Below are positions 45,419-54,760 of a stretch of 55,255 nt of DNA, piece after piece (position 1 is the first letter of the stretch; every line of letters begins with the position of its first letter). The translations under genes were made by a program, and so were the position numbers. Origin of the DNA: Actinomycetota bacterium (GTDB lineage: Bacteria; Actinomycetota; Acidimicrobiia; Acidimicrobiales; Ilumatobacteraceae); NCBI GenBank assembly GCA_005787035.1, contig SYCI01000109.1, positions 1-55,255 on the forward strand, in the 5' to 3' direction. Below the pieces are notes generated by a model. That model was given only the letters and a program-made list of their open reading frames with translations. It made no database searches and was not told the origin of the DNA.

Positions 45419-46279
45419 ATGATCCTCCGCAGTTACGAGTTCCACCTCAGAGCGAAGAACCTGTCACCAGCCACCATCAAGGCAGCAAGGGAATACCTCT
45501 CCCCGTTCCTGGCCGTCCACGACCCTTACAAGACCACGATCCGCGAGGTGGAGGCTTGGTTGGCGGATATGTCAACCCGTTGTAAACCAAGCACTGTCTG
45601 GACCGCCTGGCGGCATCTCAAGGCATTCTTTGAGTGGCTCTCGCTTGAAGGGGATATCCCCACGAACCCGATGGAGCGCATTCGAAAGCCTCTGGTTCCG
45701 ACCACGGAGGTCAATGTCCTCAATGCCCAACAGTCAAAGTCACTGATCGAAGCGTGCCGAGGGAAGGACCGAGACTCTCGCCGTGACCTGGCGATGGTCT
45801 CAATCATGCTGGACACCGGGATCCGGCTGTCGGAACTCGCCAATCTGACAATTGACGACGTGTCCGAGGATGGAACTCTTCGCATATTCGGCAAGGGGCG
45901 GAAATGGCGAACCGTCGCCCTTGGTGGCACCTCCCAACGTCACCTCAGCGCATGGCTACGGTCGTCTGGCATCACCGAAGGCCCCCTCTGGATAGGGAGG
46001 AAGGGCCCGATGACAACAACTGGCATCAGGAAGATGCTTGCGCGTCGTGGGTCAACGGCTGGCTTGCGCCTACACCCGCACATGCTTCGTCACACATTTG
46101 TCGACAATTGGCTACGAAACGGTGGTTCCGAAGTTGACCTCGCCCGAATCGCTGGCTGGACCTCGACTCGAATGGCCGAGCGGTACGCAAGGCATCGTGC
46201 CGATGAACGGGCGATCCAAGCACACAGGAATATTTCGCCGATGGATGGGCTGTATTCAGCGGTTGGGAGAAAGGTCTGA
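45419..46279 (+). CDS. Tyrosine recombinase/integrase
   Basis: DTGIRLSELANLTIDDV, HPHMLRHTFVDNWLRNGGSEVDLARIAGWTSTRMAERYARH (R..HxxR..W..Y catalytic set); N-terminal SAM-like domain. Confidence 0.95.
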   Translation: MILRSYEFHLRAKNLSPATIKAAREYLSPFLAVHDPYKTTIREVEAWLADMSTRCKPSTVWTAWRHLKAFFEWLSLEGDIPTNPMERIRKPLVPTTEVNVLNAQQSKSLIEACRGKDRDSRRDLAMVSIMLDTGIRLSELANLTIDDVSEDGTLRIFGKGRKWRTVALGGTSQRHLSAWLRSSGITEGPLWIGRKGPMTTTGIRKMLARRGSTAGLRLHPHMLRHTFVDNWLRNGGSEVDLARIAGWTSTRMAERYARHRADERAIQAHRNISPMDGLYSAVGRKV

Positions 46280-46446
46280 ACCACTGAAATGAAGTTGTCG
46301 AGCCTCTAATCCACGCACTTAGACCCTTAGTTAAGACTGTTAGTTCACGCGACGCATAGGTGCGACTGGCCCCTCGCACTACACCCAAATTTGTGCGAAG
46401 TTGAGTGCCGTCAACACCACTGGTCCCACAACGAAGAGGTTGAACC

Positions 46447-47442
46447 ATGGCACTTATCAACTGCCCTGAATGCGAGAAACAAATCTCTGACAAAGCACCC
46501 GCGTGCCCAAACTGCGGAGTTCCGCTGGGCGACCCATCGCCGGCACCCACAAGCACTGGGACAGGGTCGATCGGATGCGCCGGTTGCAGACAATCCGATC
46601 GGGTCGTAAGAGTTGGCGCACTACAACTGACCCATCGAAAACACACACAAGAGGTTGGTGAAGTTGACCTTCAGACAAACGGAATCTCGGTGAGCGGGAA
46701 CTTTGCCCTCACAGATGATTTTGCACTTGTCTCATCGCCGTGGACTGGCCTCTCGGTCCAGGCTTCGTCGACCAGTGGCACGATTCAGACGTCGGGAACA
46801 AGCGAGTCCGGCCTCCTGCGGGCTATTGAGTACTGGATCCCCGTTCCTCTTCCTGGCGATCCCATCCCTACTGAGTTCGATGCGCAACTAAAGCGCTACG
46901 AGGACGCATTGGTATGTGAACGTTGCGCCACGGCGACGCTCGAAGGTGAGGCTGTCAAATTCGATCAACTCTCGCTGCGTGTCTTCGGGCCAACCGGCCT
47001 CACGAGGAGCCTGGAGTACCAATCTCTCGTCGCACATAACGCTCGAGCAAATTTCGGCGTTCTGATCAGGCGTAAGGGAACAAAGAACGCCACTCTTCAA
47101 CAACTTGAGGGAATTCACTCGACGATTTCAAACTCGTTTCAGTTCAACCCCGGTTTCGAAACTCGGCGACTTAGTGTTGATGACGTCGAAATCCGAATCT
47201 CTGCAGGAAGTAGTGGCTCTCAGGCAAAAGCCAAGGCAATGGGAGCCATGGGGAAAGCAAGTTGGTGGCCAACCACTGGAGTTGTTTCATCAATGTTGGA
47301 CTCGACTACCGGTGATGCCCTCTACTCGGTAGTTGCTACCGCCGACTACGAAAACTCTGCCCTCACTGCAATCGGTATTTCGGGCCGCTACAAAAAGCGC
47401 TTCGGAGAGTTGGCAGAGATTTTGAACACAAGCGTTAAGTAG
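46447..47442 (+). CDS. Uncharacterised zinc-ribbon protein (cargo)
   Basis: MALINCPECEKQISDKAPACPNCG zinc ribbon, further CxxC pairs CAGC and CERC; remainder not recognised. Confidence 0.7.
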   Translation: MALINCPECEKQISDKAPACPNCGVPLGDPSPAPTSTGTGSIGCAGCRQSDRVVRVGALQLTHRKHTQEVGEVDLQTNGISVSGNFALTDDFALVSSPWTGLSVQASSTSGTIQTSGTSESGLLRAIEYWIPVPLPGDPIPTEFDAQLKRYEDALVCERCATATLEGEAVKFDQLSLRVFGPTGLTRSLEYQSLVAHNARANFGVLIRRKGTKNATLQQLEGIHSTISNSFQFNPGFETRRLSVDDVEIRISAGSSGSQAKAKAMGAMGKASWWPTTGVVSSMLDSTTGDALYSVVATADYENSALTAIGISGRYKKRFGELAEILNTSVK

Positions 47443-47522
47443 GCCCTAGGAGTACAGCGACTTTGCAATTGGTGTAACGGGATCGTTAATCAGTCGACTG
47501 AACAACAAGTACGGTTCCGCCA

Positions 47523-48464
47523 ATGGGGATGTTTAAGAGCCGCAAGGAACCCCCTCGCCCGGCACAGGGCGGGGGGCGCACATCAAACTTCAGGGAACCA
47601 TCGATCCCTGGAACACATCCTGGACCACCCTTTCTCAAGACCCCATTCATCGCTTCCACAAAGGGGCCGGGATCAATTGACTCCATCGCGCACTACGTCG
47701 GCTTCGGTCAATCAATTCACAGAAACTTCAGTTCAGCCGATTGCGCTTCGGACCACATCTTTGTGGTCGACGCGACTCGAGACCTTGAATTTGCGCTTGG
47801 TTTCAGCGACGAACCACGTAGAGCCCTATTCACGAGCCAAACTGGCGACCCCCTAATGCTGGTGATTGATTGGACACCACCAATTGGTCGTTCACAGGTC
47901 GAGGTAGGAGAGCGCCTAAGAGAGACGTTCGGAGTTTCGGAGACGCCGATCGCAACGATTCATGGGATCCTGACAGCGGGAATGTCGATTTGGACACTCG
48001 CCTTAACCGCATCAAGCCTCTACGCACTCGGTGAAAGCGGGCAACCATCAATACAAGTGCCTCTCGCTGACATCTTCGGACTTCGACTATCGGGATTTGA
48101 ACTTGCTCTCAATTATGCAGGACACGATCAAAACTACGGGCTCCCGCAACCAGGAATGAAACTCCAGTACGAGTCACTCGCTTTCTTTCATGTGAGATAC
48201 ATAACAACTTGGACAGAATTCGCGACTGCAGTTGAAGAGGCGTGGATCAAGGTTTCGATTGCTGAACCTGCAAACAAAGTCTTTGGTGACTTGGGTTCTC
48301 TTTCCGTCTACTCGCGTTCGCACTATGGAAATCTCTTCACGAGCCACTTCCCTTTCCGAGAAGAGGGACTTAGACAAACTGCATCTAGTAAAGGCCTTCA
48401 AAGTGTCATTGAATCGTGGGCGCAACAGGAGTTAGAGGCGTTCCGTTTGCGAACACAAAAGTGA
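47523..48464 (+). CDS. Uncharacterised protein (cargo)
   Basis: 313-aa ORF in the same orientation and AT-richer composition as its neighbours; no recognised motif. Confidence 0.6.
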   Translation: MGMFKSRKEPPRPAQGGGRTSNFREPSIPGTHPGPPFLKTPFIASTKGPGSIDSIAHYVGFGQSIHRNFSSADCASDHIFVVDATRDLEFALGFSDEPRRALFTSQTGDPLMLVIDWTPPIGRSQVEVGERLRETFGVSETPIATIHGILTAGMSIWTLALTASSLYALGESGQPSIQVPLADIFGLRLSGFELALNYAGHDQNYGLPQPGMKLQYESLAFFHVRYITTWTEFATAVEEAWIKVSIAEPANKVFGDLGSLSVYSRSHYGNLFTSHFPFREEGLRQTASSKGLQSVIESWAQQELEAFRLRTQK

Positions 48465-48640
48465 TGGCCGTTGCGTCAACGCCCTTGACAGGTTCAGGCG
48501 TTCTAAAGACACCTCGTGGTAGTTGGCTAGAAATGTCGACACAGTTTTGATGAGCACTGATGTATTTCAAGTTCATTAATTGTTGACAGAGTTGCGCCGC
48601 AGGTTGACTGATGGGACTTAATCTCTAATTGCTCGGAGTT

Positions 48641-48670
48641 CCCTTCATGGTTGATGAGACTCACGAAGGG
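48641..48670. other. Imperfect inverted repeat upstream of 48718 ORF
   Basis: CCCTTCATG / CACGAAGGG arms with one mismatched pair. Confidence 0.3.
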
Positions 48671-48717
48671 CACGTCGACAGAACCCCTCCACGATCACGA
48701 ACTCTCCTTGAGCGTGG

Positions 48718-49182
48718 TTGATTTCGAGTGGTGAGCATCACCTCACTGAAATCACTCGGGTGTTCGTGGATGAGATCAAAATAGAGTTCAGAGAAATTAG
48801 AGATGTAAATGAGTTTTTCGTTGTTTCAACAAAATTTGAGTGGTTCGAATTTGTCAAAGAAGCGGGTTCGCTCGCTGTGACGTTGACTATTGCAACCCAG
48901 ACTGTCGTTGTGGTTTCTCCAGCCACGCCGAAGAATTCGAAGAAGGGCCTGTACTTCTCAGTCATACTTGACGCTGGCAGTAGCAAGGCTCCAGATCACT
49001 GGTACGGGAACATTTACCCAATAGGCCGTGAGCAAGTACGCGATGAACTCGATGGGCTACTCGGCGCGATGCCCGGTGAGCGATTCAAGATCTCTGGAAA
49101 GGTTCGGAAGTGGAACCTTGAGACTGGCGGCTACGGAGTCGTTATTGATATTTCTGCGGCGAGCCCAGTTGAGAGCATCTGA
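48718..49182 (+). CDS. Uncharacterised protein (cargo)
   Basis: 154-aa ORF, TTG start or downstream alternative; ...GERFKISGKVRKWNLETGGYGVVIDIS, beta-rich and OB-like by eye only. Confidence 0.5.
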   Translation: MISSGEHHLTEITRVFVDEIKIEFREIRDVNEFFVVSTKFEWFEFVKEAGSLAVTLTIATQTVVVVSPATPKNSKKGLYFSVILDAGSSKAPDHWYGNIYPIGREQVRDELDGLLGAMPGERFKISGKVRKWNLETGGYGVVIDISAASPVESI

Positions 49183-49312
49183 CGTACGGGAACTCCCAGT
49201 TTGGTGAGATTTATCTAAACACTTGGGCTGCGAAACCCCCAGATATACAGCATTCACCATCCACGATGCTCCGGTCGGGGCGTGTCTCACCCTTCTTCTA
49301 GGCTTAGTTGCA

Positions 49313-50650
49313 ATGGCTCGTACACCCTTCAAATTTGTTGATCTCTTCGCGGGAATTGGTGGCTTCCACGCAGCCCTTAGCGGATTCGGGGGGAAGTGTG
49401 TTTACGGCGTTGAGATCGACCCTGCAGCAGCCGCTGTGTATGAGCGCAACTGGGGGAAGTCAATTCTTGGAGACATCACCGAAGACGTCTCCGACTCGCA
49501 GTGTCTCGTGCCCGCCCACGACGTTTTGGCGGCCGGATTTCCCTGTCAGCCCTTCTCGAAGTCGGGCGCCCAACTTGGCATGGAAGAAACTCGAGGCACC
49601 CTTTACTGGAACATTCTTCAGATCATCCGCCACCGACAACCCGCTCTAGTCATCCTCGAAAATGTCCGCAACCTCGCAGGTCCACGACATATCCACGAAT
49701 GGCGGGTCATCGTCGAGACCCTCCGGGAGCAGGGATACAGGGTCGCAGATGTGCCAGCAGTGTTTTCCCCGCATCTACTCCCCCCTGATCTCGGTGGCCG
49801 ACCTCAAATCCGCGAACGAGTGTTCATCGTCGCGGTGAGAGAGGCCCCCGGAGTAACTGACCACAGACTTGATCTTCCACTCGTTGACAACCGCGCAGTT
49901 CGTGGATGGGATCCAGGGACTTGGGACTTGATCTCAGATCTCCCAATTGAACCGACTGAGGCTGGCCCGGAATGCCGACTCTCCAGTTCTGAGGGGTACT
50001 GGATCGACGCCTGGGACGACTTCGTCGTTGGCATGTGGGAGGAACGAGATGGACGTCGTCTGCCCGGCTTTCCACTCTGGGGAGACAACTGGGTCACCAA
50101 CTCGGCCCTGAAGATTCCAAAGGGAACTCCTACCTGGAAAGCCGACTTTCTTAGGAAGAACGCAGCGTTTTACACAGAGCACCAGAAATTCATCAACTCA
50201 TGGACGAAACGCTGGAAGTTCTACACCGAAGCATTTCCACCTTCACGACGGAAACTTGAATGGCAAGCGCAGGACACTCCTCGCCTCTGGGACACGGTCA
50301 TGCACCTGCGGCCATCCGGCATCAGAGCACGCAGAGCGACATACCTTCCCGCTCTGGTCGCCATCACACAAACTTCCATCATCGGACCGTTGAGGCGCCG
50401 CCTATCCCCTCGAGAGGCCGCAAGGCTTCAGGGCCTGCCAGATTGGTTTGACTTCGGAGCGCAGGCTCCAGCCGCCACCTACCGGCAACTTGGGAACGGC
50501 GTGAGTGTGGGCGCGGTATGGCACGTGGTGCGACAGGCGGTTCAGGCTTACGAAGAAACCCTCAAGAAGACGTGCCCAGGTCTAGTTCGATCGGTCCTAG
50601 GCGCTGAAGAGAGTCCTGACCCAGCATTACGACGGCTGGGTCCCTCCTGA
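49313..50650 (+). CDS. DNA (cytosine-5-)-methyltransferase
   Basis: FVDLFAGIGGFHAAL (I), AAGFPCQPFSKSG (IV), LVILENVRNL (VI), YRQLGNGVSVGAVWHV (X). Confidence 0.95.
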   Translation: MARTPFKFVDLFAGIGGFHAALSGFGGKCVYGVEIDPAAAAVYERNWGKSILGDITEDVSDSQCLVPAHDVLAAGFPCQPFSKSGAQLGMEETRGTLYWNILQIIRHRQPALVILENVRNLAGPRHIHEWRVIVETLREQGYRVADVPAVFSPHLLPPDLGGRPQIRERVFIVAVREAPGVTDHRLDLPLVDNRAVRGWDPGTWDLISDLPIEPTEAGPECRLSSSEGYWIDAWDDFVVGMWEERDGRRLPGFPLWGDNWVTNSALKIPKGTPTWKADFLRKNAAFYTEHQKFINSWTKRWKFYTEAFPPSRRKLEWQAQDTPRLWDTVMHLRPSGIRARRATYLPALVAITQTSIIGPLRRRLSPREAARLQGLPDWFDFGAQAPAATYRQLGNGVSVGAVWHVVRQAVQAYEETLKKTCPGLVRSVLGAEESPDPALRRLGPS

Positions 50651-51365
50651 CTTCCCATCCGAATACGAGCCCGTTACCTCCACAGGGATGACGCCAAAGG
50701 TCCGAGAATGGCTGTCGCTGGTGGTCGCTGACCAAGTTCTCCCTTCTAAAGAGAACGTCCGCAAAGTCCACTAGTTCTGCGGGATCAAGGACGCCATTCG
50801 CCCGATCGTTCTTTCGGCAGACAGCCCGGATCTCGTTGACTCGCCCTGTTTCGGCGGGGTGTCGCCCTGCGGCCACCTCACAGGACTGGAAACTGTAGGA
50901 GAAGGCATATCCAACTACTGCGTGGCGCGACGCAAGCGGATATCTCCGCATACGAAGGATGTCGTGAATCAGACTTCGATCCTTCAAGTACGGAGAAAGC
51001 GTCTTCTGGACATTGAAGTCGTTGTTTTTTCCGTTATCGCCAATGAACTGGATCCTCTTCAACTCGATCGCCCACTCCGGCCCAGCAGAGGTCCCAGCAG
51101 GTGAGCGGAAAACGATGTCGCATGAGGCGCCCTTGAGCGCGGGATACGGAACTTCGCGTGCGCAGGTCCCGCTGGGCTCAAAGTCGCTGGCGTAGGCAAC
51201 CTTCCACCACTCGACTAACTCCGCGCAGAGTTGTGGCTCAGTCATCGACGGCACCCCAGGCAGATAGGTCATCCCAGTTCGAGCACTCGACCCCACAAAC
51301 GTCGTGTTTTGGTCGACATATGCGAGGCCTTCAGCGACACGGGCGACGAGGGTTTGGAGGTTCAC
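50562..51365 (-). CDS. Putative type II restriction endonuclease (PD-ExK-like)
   Basis: CDIVFRSPAGTSAGPEWAIELKRIQF gives D...ExK; convergent with and overlapping the cytosine methyltransferase by 89 bp. Confidence 0.7.
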   Translation of the reverse strand: MNLQTLVARVAEGLAYVDQNTTFVGSSARTGMTYLPGVPSMTEPQLCAELVEWWKVAYASDFEPSGTCAREVPYPALKGASCDIVFRSPAGTSAGPEWAIELKRIQFIGDNGKNNDFNVQKTLSPYLKDRSLIHDILRMRRYPLASRHAVVGYAFSYSFQSCEVAAGRHPAETGRVNEIRAVCRKNDRANGVLDPAELVDFADVLFRRENLVSDHQRQPFSDLWRHPCGGNGLVFGWEVRRDPAVVMLGQDSLQRLGPIELDLGTSS

Positions 51366-51500
51366 GATTAGCAGCCACCTGCGAAGGACACCACTCTGCG
51401 CACAACAAGCGGTCTAGTCGAAATCACGTAGCATCGGAAGCGTTCACACAAAACCGTCTAACGACGAGGAGCGACGCGCAACCCGGAGCAAACGAGACAT

Positions 51501-51592
51501 CCTCTGGCACTCCCAACGGGATTCGAACCCGTGCCGCCACCTTGAGAGGGTGGTGTCCTAGGCCACTAGACGATGGGAGCAAGTAGCGGACG
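51501..51592. repeat. 92-bp direct repeat, right copy (att site)
   Basis: Identical to 45267-45358. Confidence 0.93.
51505..51580 (-). tRNA. tRNA-Glu (CTC), right copy
   Basis: Same 76-nt sequence as 45271-45346, CCA encoded. Confidence 0.95.
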
Positions 51593-51639
51593 AAACGCTA
51601 CCGCCCGAGGGCGTAGCCACCACCGGGTCCACATGCAAA

Positions 51640-51663
51640 ACGACCGGGCCGAAGCCCGGTCGT
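51640..51663 (-). terminator. Rho-independent terminator with UUCG tetraloop downstream of tRNA-Gln
   Basis: Minus strand ACGACCGGGC-TTCG-GCCCGGTCGT followed by TTTTGC. Confidence 0.85.
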
Positions 51664-51665
51664 CA

Positions 51666-51740
51666 TGGCTGGGGAGCAAGGAATCGAACCCTGAATAACA
51701 GAACCAGAATCTGCTGTGTTGCCAGTTACACCACTCCCCA
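51666..51740 (-). tRNA. tRNA-Gln (CTG)
   Basis: TGGGGAGTGGTGTAACTGGCAACACAGCAGATTCTGGTTCTGTTATTCAGGGTTCGATTCCTTGCTCCCCAGCCA; loop TTCTGGT. Confidence 0.95.
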
Positions 51741-51789
51741 AGGAGCAACGAGATTGTAGTGGCGACCTCTTCGGAGGACTACCGGACGA

Positions 51790-52524
51790 TCAGCCGATCC
51801 ATGCTTCGAGCCGGTCGAACCCGATCACCCGACCCGCGGCCACCCCGGCCGCCTCGGTGAAGTGCTTCTTGGCCGCCGTCCAGCCCTGTACCGGACTCGT
51901 GTCGGTCGCCGAGGTGTAAGCCGTCAGGCCGAGTTCCTCGGCCATCAGGCGAATGCGTAGTGAATGGAAGGGGTCGCTCACGAGAATCACCGAGCGCACT
52001 CCCCACTCGTCGGCCTTGGCGGCCACGTTCTGCAGCGTCTCCCACGAACTCCGACCGGTGTCCTCCCCCACGATCGCCGATTCGGGCACACCGTGAGCAA
52101 CGAGATACTTCTCGGACGTGCTCGCCTCGGTGAATCGATCACCGGGTTGATTACCTCCGGTCACGATCACCATCGGCGCGAGTCCGTCGGTCCAGAGCTC
52201 CACCACATGATCGAGCCGCGCCTCGAGTTGCGGCGACGGCCGACCGTCGTATTGCGCGGCGCCCATCACCACGATCGCGTCCACTGGTCGATCGTGATCC
52301 GCTAATCCGGTACGCCACACCTGCGCGAGAGTCACCGAGTAATACAGAACTCCAACGACCACCGCGCACAGCAGCAGTCCGACCGTACGACGCCAACCGC
52401 CGCGCCGCCACCAGCGAGGCACGCGAAATCTCGGCGACACGGGTTGCACCACACTCGGCGGGGTCGCATCCGGCGGACCCGGTGGCGGAGGCGGCAGCAC
52501 GAACTCGCCGCCATCGGACGACAT
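51790..52524 (-). CDS. YdcF/SanA-like (DUF218) family protein
   Basis: N-terminal TM; DAIVVMGAAQYDGRPSPQLEARLDHVVELW...VTGGNQPGDRFTEASTSEKYLVAHGVPESAIVGEDTGRSSWETLQN. Confidence 0.9.
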   Translation of the reverse strand: MSSDGGEFVLPPPPPGPPDATPPSVVQPVSPRFRVPRWWRRGGWRRTVGLLLCAVVVGVLYYSVTLAQVWRTGLADHDRPVDAIVVMGAAQYDGRPSPQLEARLDHVVELWTDGLAPMVIVTGGNQPGDRFTEASTSEKYLVAHGVPESAIVGEDTGRSSWETLQNVAAKADEWGVRSVILVSDPFHSLRIRLMAEELGLTAYTSATDTSPVQGWTAAKKHFTEAAGVAAGRVIGFDRLEAWIG

Positions 52525-52532
52525 GTTCGCGG

Positions 52533-53969
52533 TCAGCTCCCCGCCAGACGATCGGCCGCCGCGCGCAGACGCGTCAGCACGGCGTCCCGACCGAGGATCT
52601 CGAGCGCTTCGAACAACGGCGGCCCGATGGTCCGACCCGTCACCGCCACCCGCACCGGCGCCTGCGCCTTACCCAATTTCAGACCGAGCGTGGTTCCCGC
52701 TGCCTCCACTGCGGTCTTCAGCGCTTCGGCGTTCCATGGTGTGTCGGCCAGAACGTCGATCGATGTCTCGAGCATCGAGCGAGCTTCGGCGTTACCGAAA
52801 GTCTTGTCCCACGATGCCTCATCGACGATGGGTGCATCGAGGAAGAGGAAGTCCACGAGGTTCGGCACCTCGGCAAGAGTGACGATGCGCGTCTGCACGA
52901 GTTCGGCCATGGCACGAAACACGTCGGACCGGAACTGGTCGGCGCGCCACGGCACCGCATCTCCGCTCAACCACGGCGCGCAAGCGTCGATGAACGCCTC
53001 CACATCCATGGCCCGGATGTACTCACCGTTGAAGGCCGCGAGTTTCTTCAGATCGAAGAAAGCCGGCGAGTGGTTCACGTCCTCCAGACGGAAGTCGGCT
53101 TCGATCCGCGACCACGGAACGATTTCGGTCTCGCCCTGTGGCGCCCACCCCAGAGTCATCAAGTAGTTCACCATCGCATCGGCGAGGAAGCCTTCGGCGC
53201 GGTACTGCTCGAGCGCCACCTTGTCGCGGCGTTTGGAGAGCTTCTTTCGCTGTTCGTTCACCAGCACCGGCACGTGCGCCCACACCGGGGGTCGATGTCC
53301 GAGCGCTTCCCACAACATCTGCTGTTTCGGCGTGTTCGGCAGATGCTCTTCGGCGCGAACCACGTGCGACACGCGCATGGTCACGTCGTCCACGACGTTG
53401 GCCAGCAGGAACATCGGCGAACCGTTGCCCCGCAACAACACGAAATCCTCGATCGTCTCGTTGGCGAACTCCACCCGCCCGCGCACCAGATCGTCGACGA
53501 TCGTCATGCCCTCGGGCACGCGGAATCGCAGCACCCGACCGGGGCCGGGGCCAAGGTCGCGATCTCGCGAATAGCCGTCGTAACCCTGTTTGCCCGACGC
53601 CTTCGAGCGTTCCTGAATCTGCTCCGGTGTGAGGTCGCAGTAGTACGCCCGCCCCTCGGCGAAGAGTCGCTCAGCCGCCGCCACATGGTCGGCCGCGTAG
53701 TTGCTCTGGAAATACGGGCCTTCGAAGGTGGGGTCGTCGCTGTGCACACCGATCCAAGCGAGCGCGTCGATGATGCCCTGCGTCCATTCGGGACGATTGC
53801 GGGCTTCGTCGGTGTCCTCGATGCGCAGGACGAACTTCCCGCCCAGTCGTTTGGCCAACGCCCAGTTGTACAGAGCCGTGCGCGCACCACCCACGTGGAA
53901 GAAGCCGGTCGGCGACGGCGCGAACCGGAAACGCGGTCCTTCCGTAACGGGGGTCACTTGTGACGACAT
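52533..53969 (-). CDS. gltX: Glutamyl-tRNA synthetase
   Basis: [71 protein letters not shown]. Confidence 0.97.
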   Translation of the reverse strand: MSSQVTPVTEGPRFRFAPSPTGFFHVGGARTALYNWALAKRLGGKFVLRIEDTDEARNRPEWTQGIIDALAWIGVHSDDPTFEGPYFQSNYAADHVAAAERLFAEGRAYYCDLTPEQIQERSKASGKQGYDGYSRDRDLGPGPGRVLRFRVPEGMTIVDDLVRGRVEFANETIEDFVLLRGNGSPMFLLANVVDDVTMRVSHVVRAEEHLPNTPKQQMLWEALGHRPPVWAHVPVLVNEQRKKLSKRRDKVALEQYRAEGFLADAMVNYLMTLGWAPQGETEIVPWSRIEADFRLEDVNHSPAFFDLKKLAAFNGEYIRAMDVEAFIDACAPWLSGDAVPWRADQFRSDVFRAMAELVQTRIVTLAEVPNLVDFLFLDAPIVDEASWDKTFGNAEARSMLETSIDVLADTPWNAEALKTAVEAAGTTLGLKLGKAQAPVRVAVTGRTIGPPLFEALEILGRDAVLTRLRAAADRLAGS

Positions 53970-54021
53970 GCTCCACGAACGCTACCCGTGGGCCTCGCCA
54001 GCGAGGGGTAGCGTCGATGTC

Positions 54022-54747
54022 ATGGGACGACACTCCTTCACCCTCGGCGGCGAGCAACACCCCGGTCACCGGAGCGTCGCCGGCGGTCTCGCGCGCGCCG
54101 CGGTGTTCGGCATCAGCGATGGACTCGTCTCCAACGTGTCACTCGTGATCGGCTTCGCCGGCAGCGGTGTGGATTCATCCCTCGTGCGTCTTGCCGGCTT
54201 GGCGGGTGCCATTGCCGGTGGAGCGAGCATGGCCGCCGGCGAATGGATCTCCGTCTCGGCCCAGAACGAACTCGTCACCCGCGAACTGGAAATCGAGCGG
54301 CGTGAACTTCGCGTCAACACCGCGGCCGAAACTCACGAACTCGCCAAGATCTACGAAGGTCACGGCATCGAACCCGACCGCGCGGCCGCCGCGGCCGCCG
54401 ATGTGATGCGCCAGCCCGATGTCGCCCTCGCCGTACACGCGCGTGAAGAACTCGGAGTGGATCCGGGCGTTCTGCCCTCACCCTTCCATGCCGCGCTGTT
54501 GTCGCTCGTGTGCTTCGTCTTCGGCGCGATCCTGCCGGTGATCCCGTGGTTCATCGGTGGTGGTGGCGCCGCCAAGGTCACCTCCATCCTGATCGGCGTG
54601 GTGGCCGCGGCCATCGTGGGCGCGGTGATCGGACGTTTCGCCGAGCGGCGCATCGCTTGGTCGTCGATCCGGCAGGTGCTGATCCTTCTCGTGGCCTGCG
54701 GAGTGACGTACCTGATCGGCCAGTTGCTCGACGTCTCGGTCTCCTGA
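54022..54747 (+). CDS. VIT1/CCC1 transporter family protein
   Basis: AAVFGISDGLVSNVSLVIGFAG, AGAIAGGASMAAGEWISVSAQNEL. Confidence 0.92.
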   Translation: MGRHSFTLGGEQHPGHRSVAGGLARAAVFGISDGLVSNVSLVIGFAGSGVDSSLVRLAGLAGAIAGGASMAAGEWISVSAQNELVTRELEIERRELRVNTAAETHELAKIYEGHGIEPDRAAAAAADVMRQPDVALAVHAREELGVDPGVLPSPFHAALLSLVCFVFGAILPVIPWFIGGGGAAKVTSILIGVVAAAIVGAVIGRFAERRIAWSSIRQVLILLVACGVTYLIGQLLDVSVS

Positions 54748-54760
54748 TCGGTCTTCGCTC

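Larger units (their letters stand above)
45359..51500. mobile_element. Integrative genomic element inserted at tRNA-Glu (integrase + unknown cargo + type II R-M)
   Basis: Flanked by 92-bp direct repeats containing tRNA-Glu; integrase at the left end; lower GC than neighbours. Confidence 0.9.

Noticed and set aside
47491-47500. CAGTCGACTG palindrome before the 47523 ORF
   Set aside because: 10-bp palindrome is short enough to occur by chance; no supporting second copy seen.
51158-51586. 142-aa plus-strand ORF overlapping tRNA-Glu
   Set aside because: Runs through the antisense of the nuclease and the tRNA; C-terminal NGIRTRAATLRGW is antisense tRNA sequence.
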